Of a stretch of 21,426 nt of DNA, positions 1 to 6,573 are shown piece by piece. The stretch spans positions 1 to 21,426 of the forward strand of contig DNMA01000204.1 in NCBI GenBank assembly GCA_003489505.1. The letters are read 5' to 3'. The stretch comes from Legionellales bacterium (GTDB taxonomy: Bacteria; Pseudomonadota; Gammaproteobacteria; Legionellales; Legionellaceae). The stretch's first letter is position 1. Each line of letters starts with the position of its first letter. Under the pieces are notes generated by a model. It had not been told where the DNA came from. It was given only the letters and a program-made list of their open reading frames with translations, and searched no databases. The translations under genes were made by a program, and so were the position numbers.

Positions 1-129
1 CTTATATCCACGCCCTAAACGACGTGGTTTTACGGCGCATCTGATAAAGAAGGTCAAACCGTTGAGTTTATGCTATCCGAAAAACGAGATGAACCTGCTG
101 CACGGGCATTTTTGAGAAAGCGATTGTAA
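1..129 (+). pseudogene. IS6-family-like transposase remnant (frameshifted, truncated)
   Basis: The frame from 31 to the TAA at 127-129 reads YGASDKEGQTVEFMLSEKR and then DEPAARAFLRKRL. This resembles the catalytic core of IS6-family DDE transposases, in which a W-x-Y-L-Y-R-A-x-D segment is followed by T-x-(D/E)-F-(M/L)-L-S-x-K-R and A-A-x-x-F-x-(R/K)-K. The upstream part of that motif, a Tyr-Ile pair at 3-8, lies in a different frame, and a TAA sits at 16-18 in the main frame. At least one frameshift is therefore present. The remnant stops far short of the DDE acidic residues that should follow. It is a dead fragment cut by the window edge and by an internal deletion. The family assignment rests on about 30 recognisable residues. 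Confidence 0.6.
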
Positions 130-135
130 CGATTG

Positions 136-162
136 TTGCAAAAGGAGATTTTTCTCTTGCAA
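136..162. repeat. Short imperfect inverted repeat (TTGCAA ... TTGCAA)
   Basis: TTGCAA at 136-141 and GAGA at 145-148 pair with TCTC at 153-156 and TTGCAA at 157-162, leaving a four-T loop and a three-base bulge. It lies directly after the transposase remnant. TTGCAA is reminiscent of the inner part of IS6-family terminal repeats, but the orientation does not fit a right-hand end. No run of T follows, so I do not call it a terminator. Confidence 0.35.
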
Positions 163-181
163 ATTAAGCTTTGACTTCATG

Positions 182-261
182 TGTAAGAATTTTAAAGTAC
201 TTTGTCGCCTTGAAGGATTTTTTTAGATTTTTTTCCATAAGTGGCACATTAGATTCTTACA
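182..261. repeat. 9-bp inverted repeat pair, TGTAAGAAT / ATTCTTACA
   Basis: A perfect 9-base inverted repeat lies at 182-190 and 253-261, about 62 bases apart, between the transposase remnant and the end of sodC. It may be the scar or terminal repeat of a lost mobile element, or chance in AT-rich DNA. The rest of 130-283 shows no coding sequence or clear signal. Confidence 0.3.
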
Positions 262-283
262 TTTAGTGGGGGAGTGTCACATT

Positions 284-766
284 CTAATCTACTACCCCAC
301 AGGCAATTCTTGCGCCGCCACCACCTAATTTAGGGTTATCAGCATAGCTATCACTGCCTTCATGAATAATGACGGCTGTTTGGCGAATCATATCTGTTTT
401 GAGTTTAGGGGCTAGAATAGGGGTGGACGCTTCACCTTTTTCATTGACAAACAATGCTGGAAGGTCGCCTAAGTGACCACCTTGATAAGGTCCTTGATGG
501 GTATTGGTTTTTTGAGGATCAAAGTGATTACCAGCGTCTTGGGCCTTATGACTACATTTGGCATATTCATGCAGATGAAAACCATGTAAACCTTGAGGTA
601 ATTGACTTAGATGAGGAGTAATGACTAAACCATAGGCGGTGTCTTTAAAATGAATGTGGCCTAATTTCTTATCCGCTTGGGTAGCAGAATACACATTGAC
701 TTCTAAGGTGCTTGCGAATACAGAATAAGAAAGGGTCAAGCCTAATAAAATATGAAGGGTTTTCAT
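284..766 (-). CDS. sodC: Periplasmic Cu/Zn superoxide dismutase
   Basis: This 160-residue protein converts superoxide to hydrogen peroxide and oxygen in the periplasm. A short signal peptide ends near Ala19 (SVFAS). The metal site is complete: H64 and H66 in GFHLHE, bridging H81 in GNHFDP, zinc ligands H90, H98 and D101 in GGHLGD, and copper ligand H135 in IIHEG. The substrate-guiding R153 in GGGGARIACG and the disulfide pair C71/C156 are also present. The length is normal for the bacterial family. An AGGACGG ribosome binding site lies just upstream of the ATG. The gene ends in TAG. It lies downstream of, and on the same strand as, the 741-residue gene, but has its own likely promoter. In intracellular bacteria SodC commonly counters the host oxidative burst; that role here is an inference. 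Confidence 0.96.
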   Translation of the reverse strand: MKTLHILLGLTLSYSVFASTLEVNVYSATQADKKLGHIHFKDTAYGLVITPHLSQLPQGLHGFHLHEYAKCSHKAQDAGNHFDPQKTNTHQGPYQGGHLGDLPALFVNEKGEASTPILAPKLKTDMIRQTAVIIHEGSDSYADNPKLGGGGARIACGVVD

Positions 767-796
767 ATCCGTCCTGGTTTATCTTAATATTATTTC

Positions 797-825
797 AAAA
801 TAAATCAAAATCGAATCGAGGTCAA
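797..825 (-). promoter_or_regulatory. Likely sigma-70 promoter of sodC
   Basis: Read on the minus strand, TTGACC (820-825) and TATTTT (797-802) are separated by exactly 17 bases. The elements match the -35 and -10 consensus at five and four of six positions. The promoter sits in the 67-bp gap upstream of the sodC start and would let sodC be transcribed independently of the gene before it. Confidence 0.5.
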
Positions 826-833
826 TCTGTATA

Positions 834-3059
834 TTAGGCTTTAATGTCAGGTTTATGGTGACCTTCTAGCCCTTCTTTCATCGCTTTAAGAGCCTCTATA
901 TCTGAATCATGAGGAGTACTTAAATAAGTATTGTTGCCTCCTTGGAGGGGGCCTTGCTCGCTTGTTATGACTGAAAGAGTATCATTGATGACTTTCACTA
1001 GGAAATCTTGCCACAACTCATTTTGAGGTAGCTTGGAGGCATATTGCTCAATCATTTTTTGTATAGCTTTTACTAGCATTTTTTTATCATTATTTTGAAT
1101 AAATGTTTCTTTTAATTCTTGAAGCTCAGTCATCAATTCTTTCGCAATAGGATCATCAGAAAAATTAGGTACAATAAGTTCTGTCAAATAAGATTGGCTG
1201 TGTTCTTCTAATATTCTTTGGCGCCAGGCATCTAAGCTAAAATATTGCATATGAGTTTGTATGGTTTCTTTAGAGTGACTGATGAGATAACTCCAATTTT
1301 GTTCAATCATTTTTGAAAGCTTATAACTCAGGCGTGTGTTTTTTGGTTTTTCATCAATAGGGCTTTCGCGTTTAAAAAAAGCTGTGACGGACCCTACTGT
1401 GGTTTGGCCTTTTTTATTGATGATGAATTCTTGTGAACTTTGGGGTTTTTGAGGAATGATGGTCTGTGTTAAAGAGGTTGATTGCATGGTGCGAGTCAAT
1501 GATAGCGGTAAGGGGACACTATAACAGTAAACAGTGGTATTGATATCTTGCCTATTTTCAGGTTTTTTTTCAGCCGATAAATATTCCCAAATATCAGCAT
1601 CACCTTCAATTCGCAGAGTAGCAAGATGGGCTACATCATCTAATGCAAACACTGCGCAGCAATTGGTTGCATGTTGTCTTTTTTCCCGAGAAGTGTAAAT
1701 TTCGTGTGAAGGAAATGCTCGAGCAAAATTTTTGACAAATTCTTCATGCCAAATGTCTGAACCCAATGAATCGATTAAGAATATTTTGGCTATACCCTTT
1801 TCATCAATCATTATCTCGCCAGATATAAAATGAACCCCTGAAATAACAAATGAAATTTTAAGGGGTTTTGGAGCATTTTTCAGGACATTTAAAAATTCAT
1901 CGAGTTCAGTAAACCTTAATAGTACAGGAGCAAAATCATATGTTTTACGCTCACGTCTTTGTGCTAAGGTTAAAAGCGCATCTTCATAAGTGATGTAGCC
2001 AAAACCTTTGCTAAAAGCATTCATTTTCGAATGAATAAATGCCGAAACAGTGGCATCTAAATTTAAAAAAATAGCTAATTTATTTGGGTCAAGTGATTTT
2101 GTAGCATCCTGTAAATCAAATGGTGGACAAAGAGTGAGTAAAGATTGTAATAAAGGAATGTTGTAGTGGTTATAACTTTCAATGACAAACGCTTGAAAAT
2201 ATGTTTGGGAATTCAAATCTTTTATGACTTCGATAAGAAATTCTGTATCTGTGGTAAGGCTTGCCACAAGATGAAAATAAATGTTTTTTTTTTCGATTTC
2301 TGTGAGTTCAGTAATGATTTCAAGAAAGTAGGTGGATATCTTGTTTTTAAATAAGAAGTGAAGCATTTCTGTGTTATTTTCTTCAATACTTGCCATGATA
2401 AGCTTTTTGTAAAAAATTTTTTTAATTTCTTTTGAGGATATCAACTTAATTAAATCATAAATAAATTCAGGATTGCCTCTATTTTCAACAACTTTTCTGG
2501 CTAAAGTTATTAAAGTGTCAAGTGGAAAAGACTCTAGGCACTGAGCAATGAATAAAGGCCCTTTTAAAGTTTGAATCGACTCTAAGATCACAAATTTTCC
2601 ATTCCTTAAACTTTGTTTAATGACGCCGGAATAAAAAATTGATTGCATTTCTGCGGGAAGTTTTTCGATGTCTTGAATGAGCTGAAATAGAGAAGGAATG
2701 TGTTGGGTAAATTTTTTTAAGTAAACGCTAATGGCGTAATCTTCTACTATTTGACTATATTTCGGAAATTTTAAAATGACGAATAAAAACGGATAAATAT
2801 TTTTTTCTTGAGATAATTTTAGTGTTCTACTCATCAAATTGGGTCGGTTGGGATGGTGAAGAGCTAGTATTAATTCCCAAAATTGCAGCCAATAATTTCT
2901 ATTAAGGCTTTTCTCATAGGATGCGCATAGAAATTTGTGGGCTTCTGGGGATAATTCACCCTGATGGTCATTAAATAAAGCTTTAGCCGTATAAAAGTCA
3001 GCAGTTTCCACTGCATCTATTAACTGTTGATTGAGCGCTTGATCAAGGAAAAACTCCAT
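834..3059 (-). CDS. Large protein with CE-clan (Ulp/YopJ-like) cysteine peptidase/acetyltransferase signature; candidate Dot/Icm effector
   Basis: I do not recognise this 741-residue protein as a whole. Residues 1-340 look like a long all-helical, degenerate repeat region with no signal peptide. Residues about 400-475 read ISFVISGVHFISG, then FLIDSLG, then RQHATNCCAVFALDDVAHL. H410, D430, Q462 and C468 have the order and rough spacing of the CE-clan catalytic set. In Ulp proteases the motif is H-W, D, then Q-x-N-x-x-D-C-G, and YopJ has H-F, E, then E-C-G-I-F. Q462 lies six residues before C468, as in Ulp1. The usual Gly after the Cys is Ala here, and C467 takes the Asp position. The C-terminal 240 residues are polar and helical with no motif I know. 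The lack of a secretion signal, the eukaryote-like enzyme class and the nearby Dot/Icm cluster suggest a translocated effector. It could instead be an internal protease. The CDS is secure; the enzymatic call is moderate. The ATG has only a weak ribosome binding site. Confidence 0.6.
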   Translation of the reverse strand: MEFFLDQALNQQLIDAVETADFYTAKALFNDHQGELSPEAHKFLCASYEKSLNRNYWLQFWELILALHHPNRPNLMSRTLKLSQEKNIYPFLFVILKFPKYSQIVEDYAISVYLKKFTQHIPSLFQLIQDIEKLPAEMQSIFYSGVIKQSLRNGKFVILESIQTLKGPLFIAQCLESFPLDTLITLARKVVENRGNPEFIYDLIKLISSKEIKKIFYKKLIMASIEENNTEMLHFLFKNKISTYFLEIITELTEIEKKNIYFHLVASLTTDTEFLIEVIKDLNSQTYFQAFVIESYNHYNIPLLQSLLTLCPPFDLQDATKSLDPNKLAIFLNLDATVSAFIHSKMNAFSKGFGYITYEDALLTLAQRRERKTYDFAPVLLRFTELDEFLNVLKNAPKPLKISFVISGVHFISGEIMIDEKGIAKIFLIDSLGSDIWHEEFVKNFARAFPSHEIYTSREKRQHATNCCAVFALDDVAHLATLRIEGDADIWEYLSAEKKPENRQDINTTVYCYSVPLPLSLTRTMQSTSLTQTIIPQKPQSSQEFIINKKGQTTVGSVTAFFKRESPIDEKPKNTRLSYKLSKMIEQNWSYLISHSKETIQTHMQYFSLDAWRQRILEEHSQSYLTELIVPNFSDDPIAKELMTELQELKETFIQNNDKKMLVKAIQKMIEQYASKLPQNELWQDFLVKVINDTLSVITSEQGPLQGGNNTYLSTPHDSDIEALKAMKEGLEGHHKPDIKA

Positions 3060-3097
3060 AATTAACTCGAAATATACTCGCCCTTAATTTAATTTTA

Positions 3098-3119
3098 GCA
3101 CATTGTGCAATTTTTTTAT
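3098..3119 (+). other. Palindrome GCACATTGTGC followed by a T-rich run
   Basis: An 11-base palindrome at 3098-3108 is followed by AA and a seven-T run on the plus strand. It has the shape of a weak Rho-independent terminator, but the stem has only four or five pairs and no plus-strand gene ends nearby. It may instead be an operator or a block to read-through into petA. Confidence 0.3.
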
Positions 3120-3190
3120 TTTAGCCGCCATCAAGAACTATTTGCCGCAAAATAAACCAGTTTATGGTATTTTTTACTGCATTTAGTGGT

Positions 3191-3196
3191 TATAAT
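3191..3196 (+). promoter_or_regulatory. -10 box of the petABC promoter
   Basis: A perfect TATAAT lies 31 bases before the petA ATG. No good -35 hexamer lies 16-18 bases upstream, so an activator or a weak -35 is possible. It is the only strong promoter-like element in the gap on this strand. Confidence 0.5.
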
Positions 3197-3227
3197 AGAT
3201 GCTGCACGTTTTAGAAGGTGATGGGTA

Positions 3228-3791
3228 ATGAATAATGATTTAGAGCCATGTTTGGGTGAATGCGATATTTCACGTCGTCAATTTTTACAAAAAGCTTTAA
3301 CCGGTTTTTTATCTTTTGGCGCTCTGGCTTTTTTATCACCTTTTTTTCGTTCATGGATGCCATCTGAGAAAACGCTGTTGGCTGAAAAGCCAGTTCGTTT
3401 TGATATCTCTGTTTTAGAGCCTGGAGAAATGATGACTGTGATGTGGCAAGGAAAGCCTGTTTGGATTTTAAGACGCACCCCACAAATGCTGAAAGCCTTA
3501 CAAGAAAAAAATGCGAGTTTACGTGACCCTCACTCCATGATGGCCCAGCAACCGAAGGGTTTAAGCCAGTCATTACGTTCTTATCAGGATGAATATTTTG
3601 TAGCGATTGGGCAATGTACACACATGGGATGTATCCCCATGTTAAAGAAAAAAGAATTCCTTTGCCCATGTCATGGCTCACGTTTTGATTTGGCAGGTCG
3701 TGTGGTGAAAGGTGTTCCTGCGCCTCGCAACTTAGATATTCCACCTTATCGCTTTGAAAATGCTGGTCAAACGATTGTGATAGGTGAATAA
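3228..3791 (+). CDS. petA: Ubiquinol-cytochrome c reductase, Rieske iron-sulfur subunit
   Basis: This is the Rieske subunit of the cytochrome bc1 complex. It takes the first electron from ubiquinol at the Qo site and passes it to cytochrome c1. The 187-residue protein has a twin-arginine-type N-terminus (SRRQFLQ, R16-R17), a hydrophobic anchor at about 24-46 and a C-terminal cluster domain. Both cluster boxes are complete: CTHMGC (C130, H132, C135) and CPCHGS (C146, C148, H149), which supply the 2Fe-2S ligands and the disulfide. An AGAAGGTG ribosome binding site (3213-3220) precedes the ATG at 3228. An earlier ATG at 3221 is out of frame. The gene ends 2 bp before petB in the usual petABC order. 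The protein looks functional even though petC downstream is interrupted. Confidence 0.97.
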   Translation: MNNDLEPCLGECDISRRQFLQKALTGFLSFGALAFLSPFFRSWMPSEKTLLAEKPVRFDISVLEPGEMMTVMWQGKPVWILRRTPQMLKALQEKNASLRDPHSMMAQQPKGLSQSLRSYQDEYFVAIGQCTHMGCIPMLKKKEFLCPCHGSRFDLAGRVVKGVPAPRNLDIPPYRFENAGQTIVIGE

Positions 3792-3793
3792 AC

Positions 3794-4945
3794 ATGCTCG
3801 AAAAGATTGAAAAGCGCCTACCCATTCGAGCATTTTTTCGTAAACATATTCATGCTTATCAAGTACCTGCTACCTTAAATGCTTGGTATGTTTTTGGTTT
3901 ATTGGCCATTGTATTTGTCGTCATTCAATTATTAAGTGGTTTTTGGATGGTGATGTTTTATGTACCAACGGTGAGAGAGGCTTTTTCTTCTGTTCAAATG
4001 CTCATGCATCAAGTGCCAGCTGGCTGGTTTATCCGTTATTTACATACAACGGGGGCTTCTTTTTTATTCATTGTTTTATATTTGCATATTTTTCGTGGAT
4101 TTTTATATGGCTCTTATCACCAACCGCGAGAGTTGGTATGGGTTTTAGGAGTTATCCTTTGGTTGGTGATGATGATAGAGGCTTTTATGGGCTATGTCTT
4201 ACCATGGGGGCAAATGTCTTATTGGGGGGCTCAGGTTGTCACCTCCGCACTCGATGGGTTACCATTCATTGGTTCTTCACTAAAATATTGGTTAAGAGGG
4301 GGCTATGAGGTTGGGCAGCCTTTATTACAAAGATTTTATGCGTTTCATATTATACTATTACCATTTTTATTATTTTTACTGATTAAATTTCATATCATTG
4401 CAATTCGTTATGTGGGTTCAAGTGAACCCATTGAATCCTCAAAGCCTTCTAAAAAAATTTCATTTTATCCCCAGCACCTCTTAAAAGAAGCTATTCCTGC
4501 CGCAATCGTTTTAACTTTATTTTTTATGGTGCTCTTTTTCTGGCCTTCTTTGGGGGGGGTGGTGATTGAAAATCTTAATCAAGTTCCAGCCAATCCTTTA
4601 GTGACACCTGCATCGATTCATCCACCTTGGTATATCACTCCTTTTTTTGCTATTTTAAGAGCGATTCCCAATTTAAGCTTCGGTGTGCTTTTTACCTTAT
4701 TGGCATTATTTTTATTTTTCATGATGCCGGTATTGGATAAAAGTGAGCATCGAGTGTTATTTTTTAAAAAACCAATATTTCGGTATATGGTTTATATATT
4801 CTGGCTGAATTTTATATTTTTAGGAATTTTAGGCTGGTTTGAAGTCAATACTTTACGTTTGTTATTAGCCAGAGTATTTATTCTTTTTTATTTTGCATTT
4901 TTTCTTTTGATGCCCTGGTATAGTCGCCAAAAGGAGGCAAAATGA
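3794..4945 (+). CDS. petB: Ubiquinol-cytochrome c reductase, cytochrome b subunit
   Basis: This is the 383-residue membrane core of the bc1 complex, with about eight transmembrane helices carrying two b haems. The four haem ligands are in place: H84 (RYLHTTG) and H98 (YLHIF) in helix B, and H185 (FYAFH) and H200 (KFH) in helix D. The GQMSYWGAQV segment after helix C is the conserved Qo-side region. The Qo loop motif, usually Pro-Glu-Trp-Tyr, reads P-P-W-Y at 277-280, so the catalytic Glu is replaced by Pro. Such PPWY variants are known in the wider family, so this alone does not mean loss of function. The stop overlaps the petC start (ATGA), indicating translational coupling. Confidence 0.97.
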   Translation: MLEKIEKRLPIRAFFRKHIHAYQVPATLNAWYVFGLLAIVFVVIQLLSGFWMVMFYVPTVREAFSSVQMLMHQVPAGWFIRYLHTTGASFLFIVLYLHIFRGFLYGSYHQPRELVWVLGVILWLVMMIEAFMGYVLPWGQMSYWGAQVVTSALDGLPFIGSSLKYWLRGGYEVGQPLLQRFYAFHIILLPFLLFLLIKFHIIAIRYVGSSEPIESSKPSKKISFYPQHLLKEAIPAAIVLTLFFMVLFFWPSLGGVVIENLNQVPANPLVTPASIHPPWYITPFFAILRAIPNLSFGVLFTLLALFLFFMMPVLDKSEHRVLFFKKPIFRYMVYIFWLNFIFLGILGWFEVNTLRLLLARVFILFYFAFFLLMPWYSRQKEAK

Positions 4946-5472
4946 GAAAAATATGGTTTTTAATCTATTTTTTTTCAATAGCTGTTTTGGCCAATCCATC
5001 AATTGAAAGAGGGAAAAAGTATTTTTATCAATATTGCAGTGGCTGCCATAGCCTCCAATATGGAAAACAAGAAACTAAGCTTCAGTCTAATTTAAGAGAG
5101 ACTGATGCAAAATAGTGGTTTGGACAAGTGCCACCAGATTTATCTTTAATCACTTTACAGTACTCAAAAAAATGGTTAATCGATTATCTCACGGGATTTT
5201 ATCCCGACCATCAAGCACGTTTTGGCGTCAATAATAAAGTCATTGCGCATGTGGCCATGCCACATGTTTTAGCAAGCCCAACGCACTTGGGTTTCGAAAA
5301 TAAAAGTGCTAAGATAGAAATAGAATCTATTGCAATGGATATCGGCAATTATCTTGCTGAAGTTGCAGAGCCTGAGATTCATCATCGCTTATTTTGGGGT
5401 GTTGGAGTCTTGTTTTTCTGTATCATTGCTATATTAATGTTTATAGTATTAAATGAATTGTATAAAAAATGA
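4942..5472 (+). pseudogene. petC: Cytochrome c1 gene, shortened and interrupted by an in-frame TAG
   Basis: The reading frame starts at the ATG overlapping the petB stop. It encodes a signal peptide (about 1-18) and the haem motif C-S-G-C-H (C32, C35, H36), then meets TAG at 5113-5115 (codon 58). Beyond it the same frame stays open to TGA at 5470-5472 and reads on as genuine c1: WFGQVPPDLSL, the Met-ligand region VAMPHVL, and a C-terminal membrane anchor at about 151-172. The stop falls inside the family motif D-A-K-x-W-F-G, where one base change from CAG, AAG or GAG would create it. Even with read-through the product is about 176 residues, against roughly 240-260 usual. Only about 22 residues separate the haem motif from WFG, so an internal deletion is likely too. 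Options are recent decay, amber read-through or suppression, or a sequencing error. A restart at GTG 5128 would lack the haem motif. Confidence 0.8.
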
Positions 5473-5502
5473 ATTTTTTTCATCATTTGTTGTGGTTTGT
5501 GA

Positions 5503-5508
5503 TACAAT
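5503..5508 (+). promoter_or_regulatory. Extended -10 promoter of sspAB
   Basis: TACAAT at 5503-5508 is preceded by TGA, giving an extended -10 (TGnTACAAT). No good -35 is seen, as is usual for extended -10 promoters. It lies about 48 bases before the sspA ATG in the 83-bp gap after petC. Confidence 0.5.
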
Positions 5509-5555
5509 ACTCGCTTTCTAAATATTAATAAAAAAACCTTGTGGAGATTTGCTCA

Positions 5556-6176
5556 ATGGCTATAGTTACAAAACGGACCGTGATGACCTTACATACTGAT
5601 CAATCAGATGTGTACAGTCACCAAGTCAGAATCGTACTCGCTGAAAAAGGCGTGAATGTGGATATGGTTGCAGCAGATCCTAAAAATCCATCAGATGATT
5701 TATTAAATCTTAACCCCTACGGTTCAGTACCGACATTACTCGATAGAGATTTAGTCTTATTTGAATCACGAATCATTATGGAATATTTAGATGAGCGTTT
5801 CCCTCATCCGCCTTTATTACCTGTTTATCCAGTTGCACGTGCTGAAAGCAGAAAAATGATGTATCGCATTGAAAGAGATTGGTATCAGTTAATGGATGCT
5901 ATCTTCAATCAAGAGAATGTTGAACAGGCACGTGAAGATTTAAAAGATAGTTTATTATCTTTAGAACCGGTTTTTGCTGATAAATCTTATTTCCTCAGCG
6001 AAGAGTTTTCATTGTTAGATTGCACAATGGCACCTTTATTATGGAGATTGCCGGTTTTAGGTATCGAAATTCCAGCTGCGAATAAAGGTTTGCATGCTTA
6101 TATGCAACGTTTATTCCAAAGAGAATCATTTAAGTCTAGTTTGACAGAAACAGAAAAACAAATGAGAGTCGCATGA
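5556..6176 (+). CDS. sspA: Stringent starvation protein A
   Basis: SspA is a glutathione-S-transferase-fold protein that binds RNA polymerase and changes promoter choice during starvation and acid stress. It has no GST catalysis in known members. The 206-residue product has an N-terminal thioredoxin-like domain (about 9-85) and a helical C-terminal domain. The family hallmarks are plain: NPYGSVPTLLDRDLVLFESR, then IIMEYLDERFPHPPLLPVYP, VARAESR and IERDWY. The ATG at 5556 is preferred over the in-frame GTG at 5541, because that GTG is part of the ribosome binding site (GTGGAGA) for the ATG. The gene overlaps sspB by four bases. In some pathogens SspA controls virulence genes; nothing in this sequence tests that. 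Confidence 0.96.
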   Translation: MAIVTKRTVMTLHTDQSDVYSHQVRIVLAEKGVNVDMVAADPKNPSDDLLNLNPYGSVPTLLDRDLVLFESRIIMEYLDERFPHPPLLPVYPVARAESRKMMYRIERDWYQLMDAIFNQENVEQAREDLKDSLLSLEPVFADKSYFLSEEFSLLDCTMAPLLWRLPVLGIEIPAANKGLHAYMQRLFQRESFKSSLTETEKQMRVA

Positions 6177-6565
6177 ATTCAAAAAAGCCTTATTTATTAA
6201 GAGCCTACTATGATTGGATTAGGGACAATCAACTGACGCCTTACATTCTTGTGAATGCCAAATATCCAAATGTAGAAGTGCCCACCCAATATGTAAGAGA
6301 TGGGAAAATTGTTTTAGATATATCAGCAGTTGCTTGTCGAGGTTTAGATATTTCAGCAAAGGGCATTCAGTTCTCTGCAAGATTCTCCGGGCAGCTCATG
6401 CAGATTATTCTGCCTTTAGAATCAATTTTAGCAATTTATGCTAAAGAAAATAGTGAAGGGACCACTTTTCAACCAGAAACTGCCGCACCTGCTGCAGCGC
6501 CTGTGGAAATAGAAAAGAATGTTTCAAAACCCTTTTTATCAGTTGTAAGGAACGACGATAATTAA
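6173..6565 (+). CDS. sspB: ClpXP protease specificity-enhancing factor (stringent starvation protein B)
   Basis: SspB is the adaptor that binds ssrA-tagged proteins from stalled ribosomes and delivers them to ClpXP. The 130-residue protein has the folded substrate-binding domain at about 5-100, with family segments YLLRAYYDWIRDNQLTPYI and ISAVACRGLDI and a strand-rich core. A flexible Ala/Pro-rich linker follows, and the tail KPFLSVVRNDDN matches the ClpX-binding (XB) module. The length is slightly below the E. coli protein. The start overlaps the sspA stop (ATGA), the classical sspAB operon. Confidence 0.95.
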   Translation: MNSKKPYLLRAYYDWIRDNQLTPYILVNAKYPNVEVPTQYVRDGKIVLDISAVACRGLDISAKGIQFSARFSGQLMQIILPLESILAIYAKENSEGTTFQPETAAPAAAPVEIEKNVSKPFLSVVRNDDN

Positions 6566-6573
6566 TCATAAAT

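Larger units (their letters stand above)
3060..3227. promoter_or_regulatory. Divergent intergenic region between the effector candidate and petA
   Basis: This 168-bp AT-rich gap separates two divergent genes and must hold the promoters of both. The petA -10 box and a small palindrome are listed separately. On the minus strand I see only weak elements, such as TATATT close to the start. A CTTAATTTAAT stretch at 3083-3093 vaguely recalls the TTAA-containing PmrA boxes of Legionella and Coxiella effector genes, but the orientation and match are not convincing. Confidence 0.45.

Noticed and set aside
136..162. Rho-independent terminator at the TTGCAA inverted repeat
   Set aside because: The stem is bulged and no T run follows on either strand; it does not sit at a gene end.
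3211..3825. 204-residue minus-strand open frame over petA
   Set aside because: It is antisense to a textbook Rieske protein and has no recognisable domain.
5113..5115. TAG reassigned to an amino acid genome-wide
   Set aside because: TAG ends sodC, tsaE, the heptosyltransferase-like gene and icmV at the expected C-termini, and no other gene here has an internal TAG. A genetic-code change is not supported; local suppression or read-through remains possible.
5128..5472. Independent 114-residue gene starting at GTG 5128
   Set aside because: It is the C-terminal part of cytochrome c1 in the same frame as the ATG at 4942. It lacks the haem motif and a convincing ribosome binding site.
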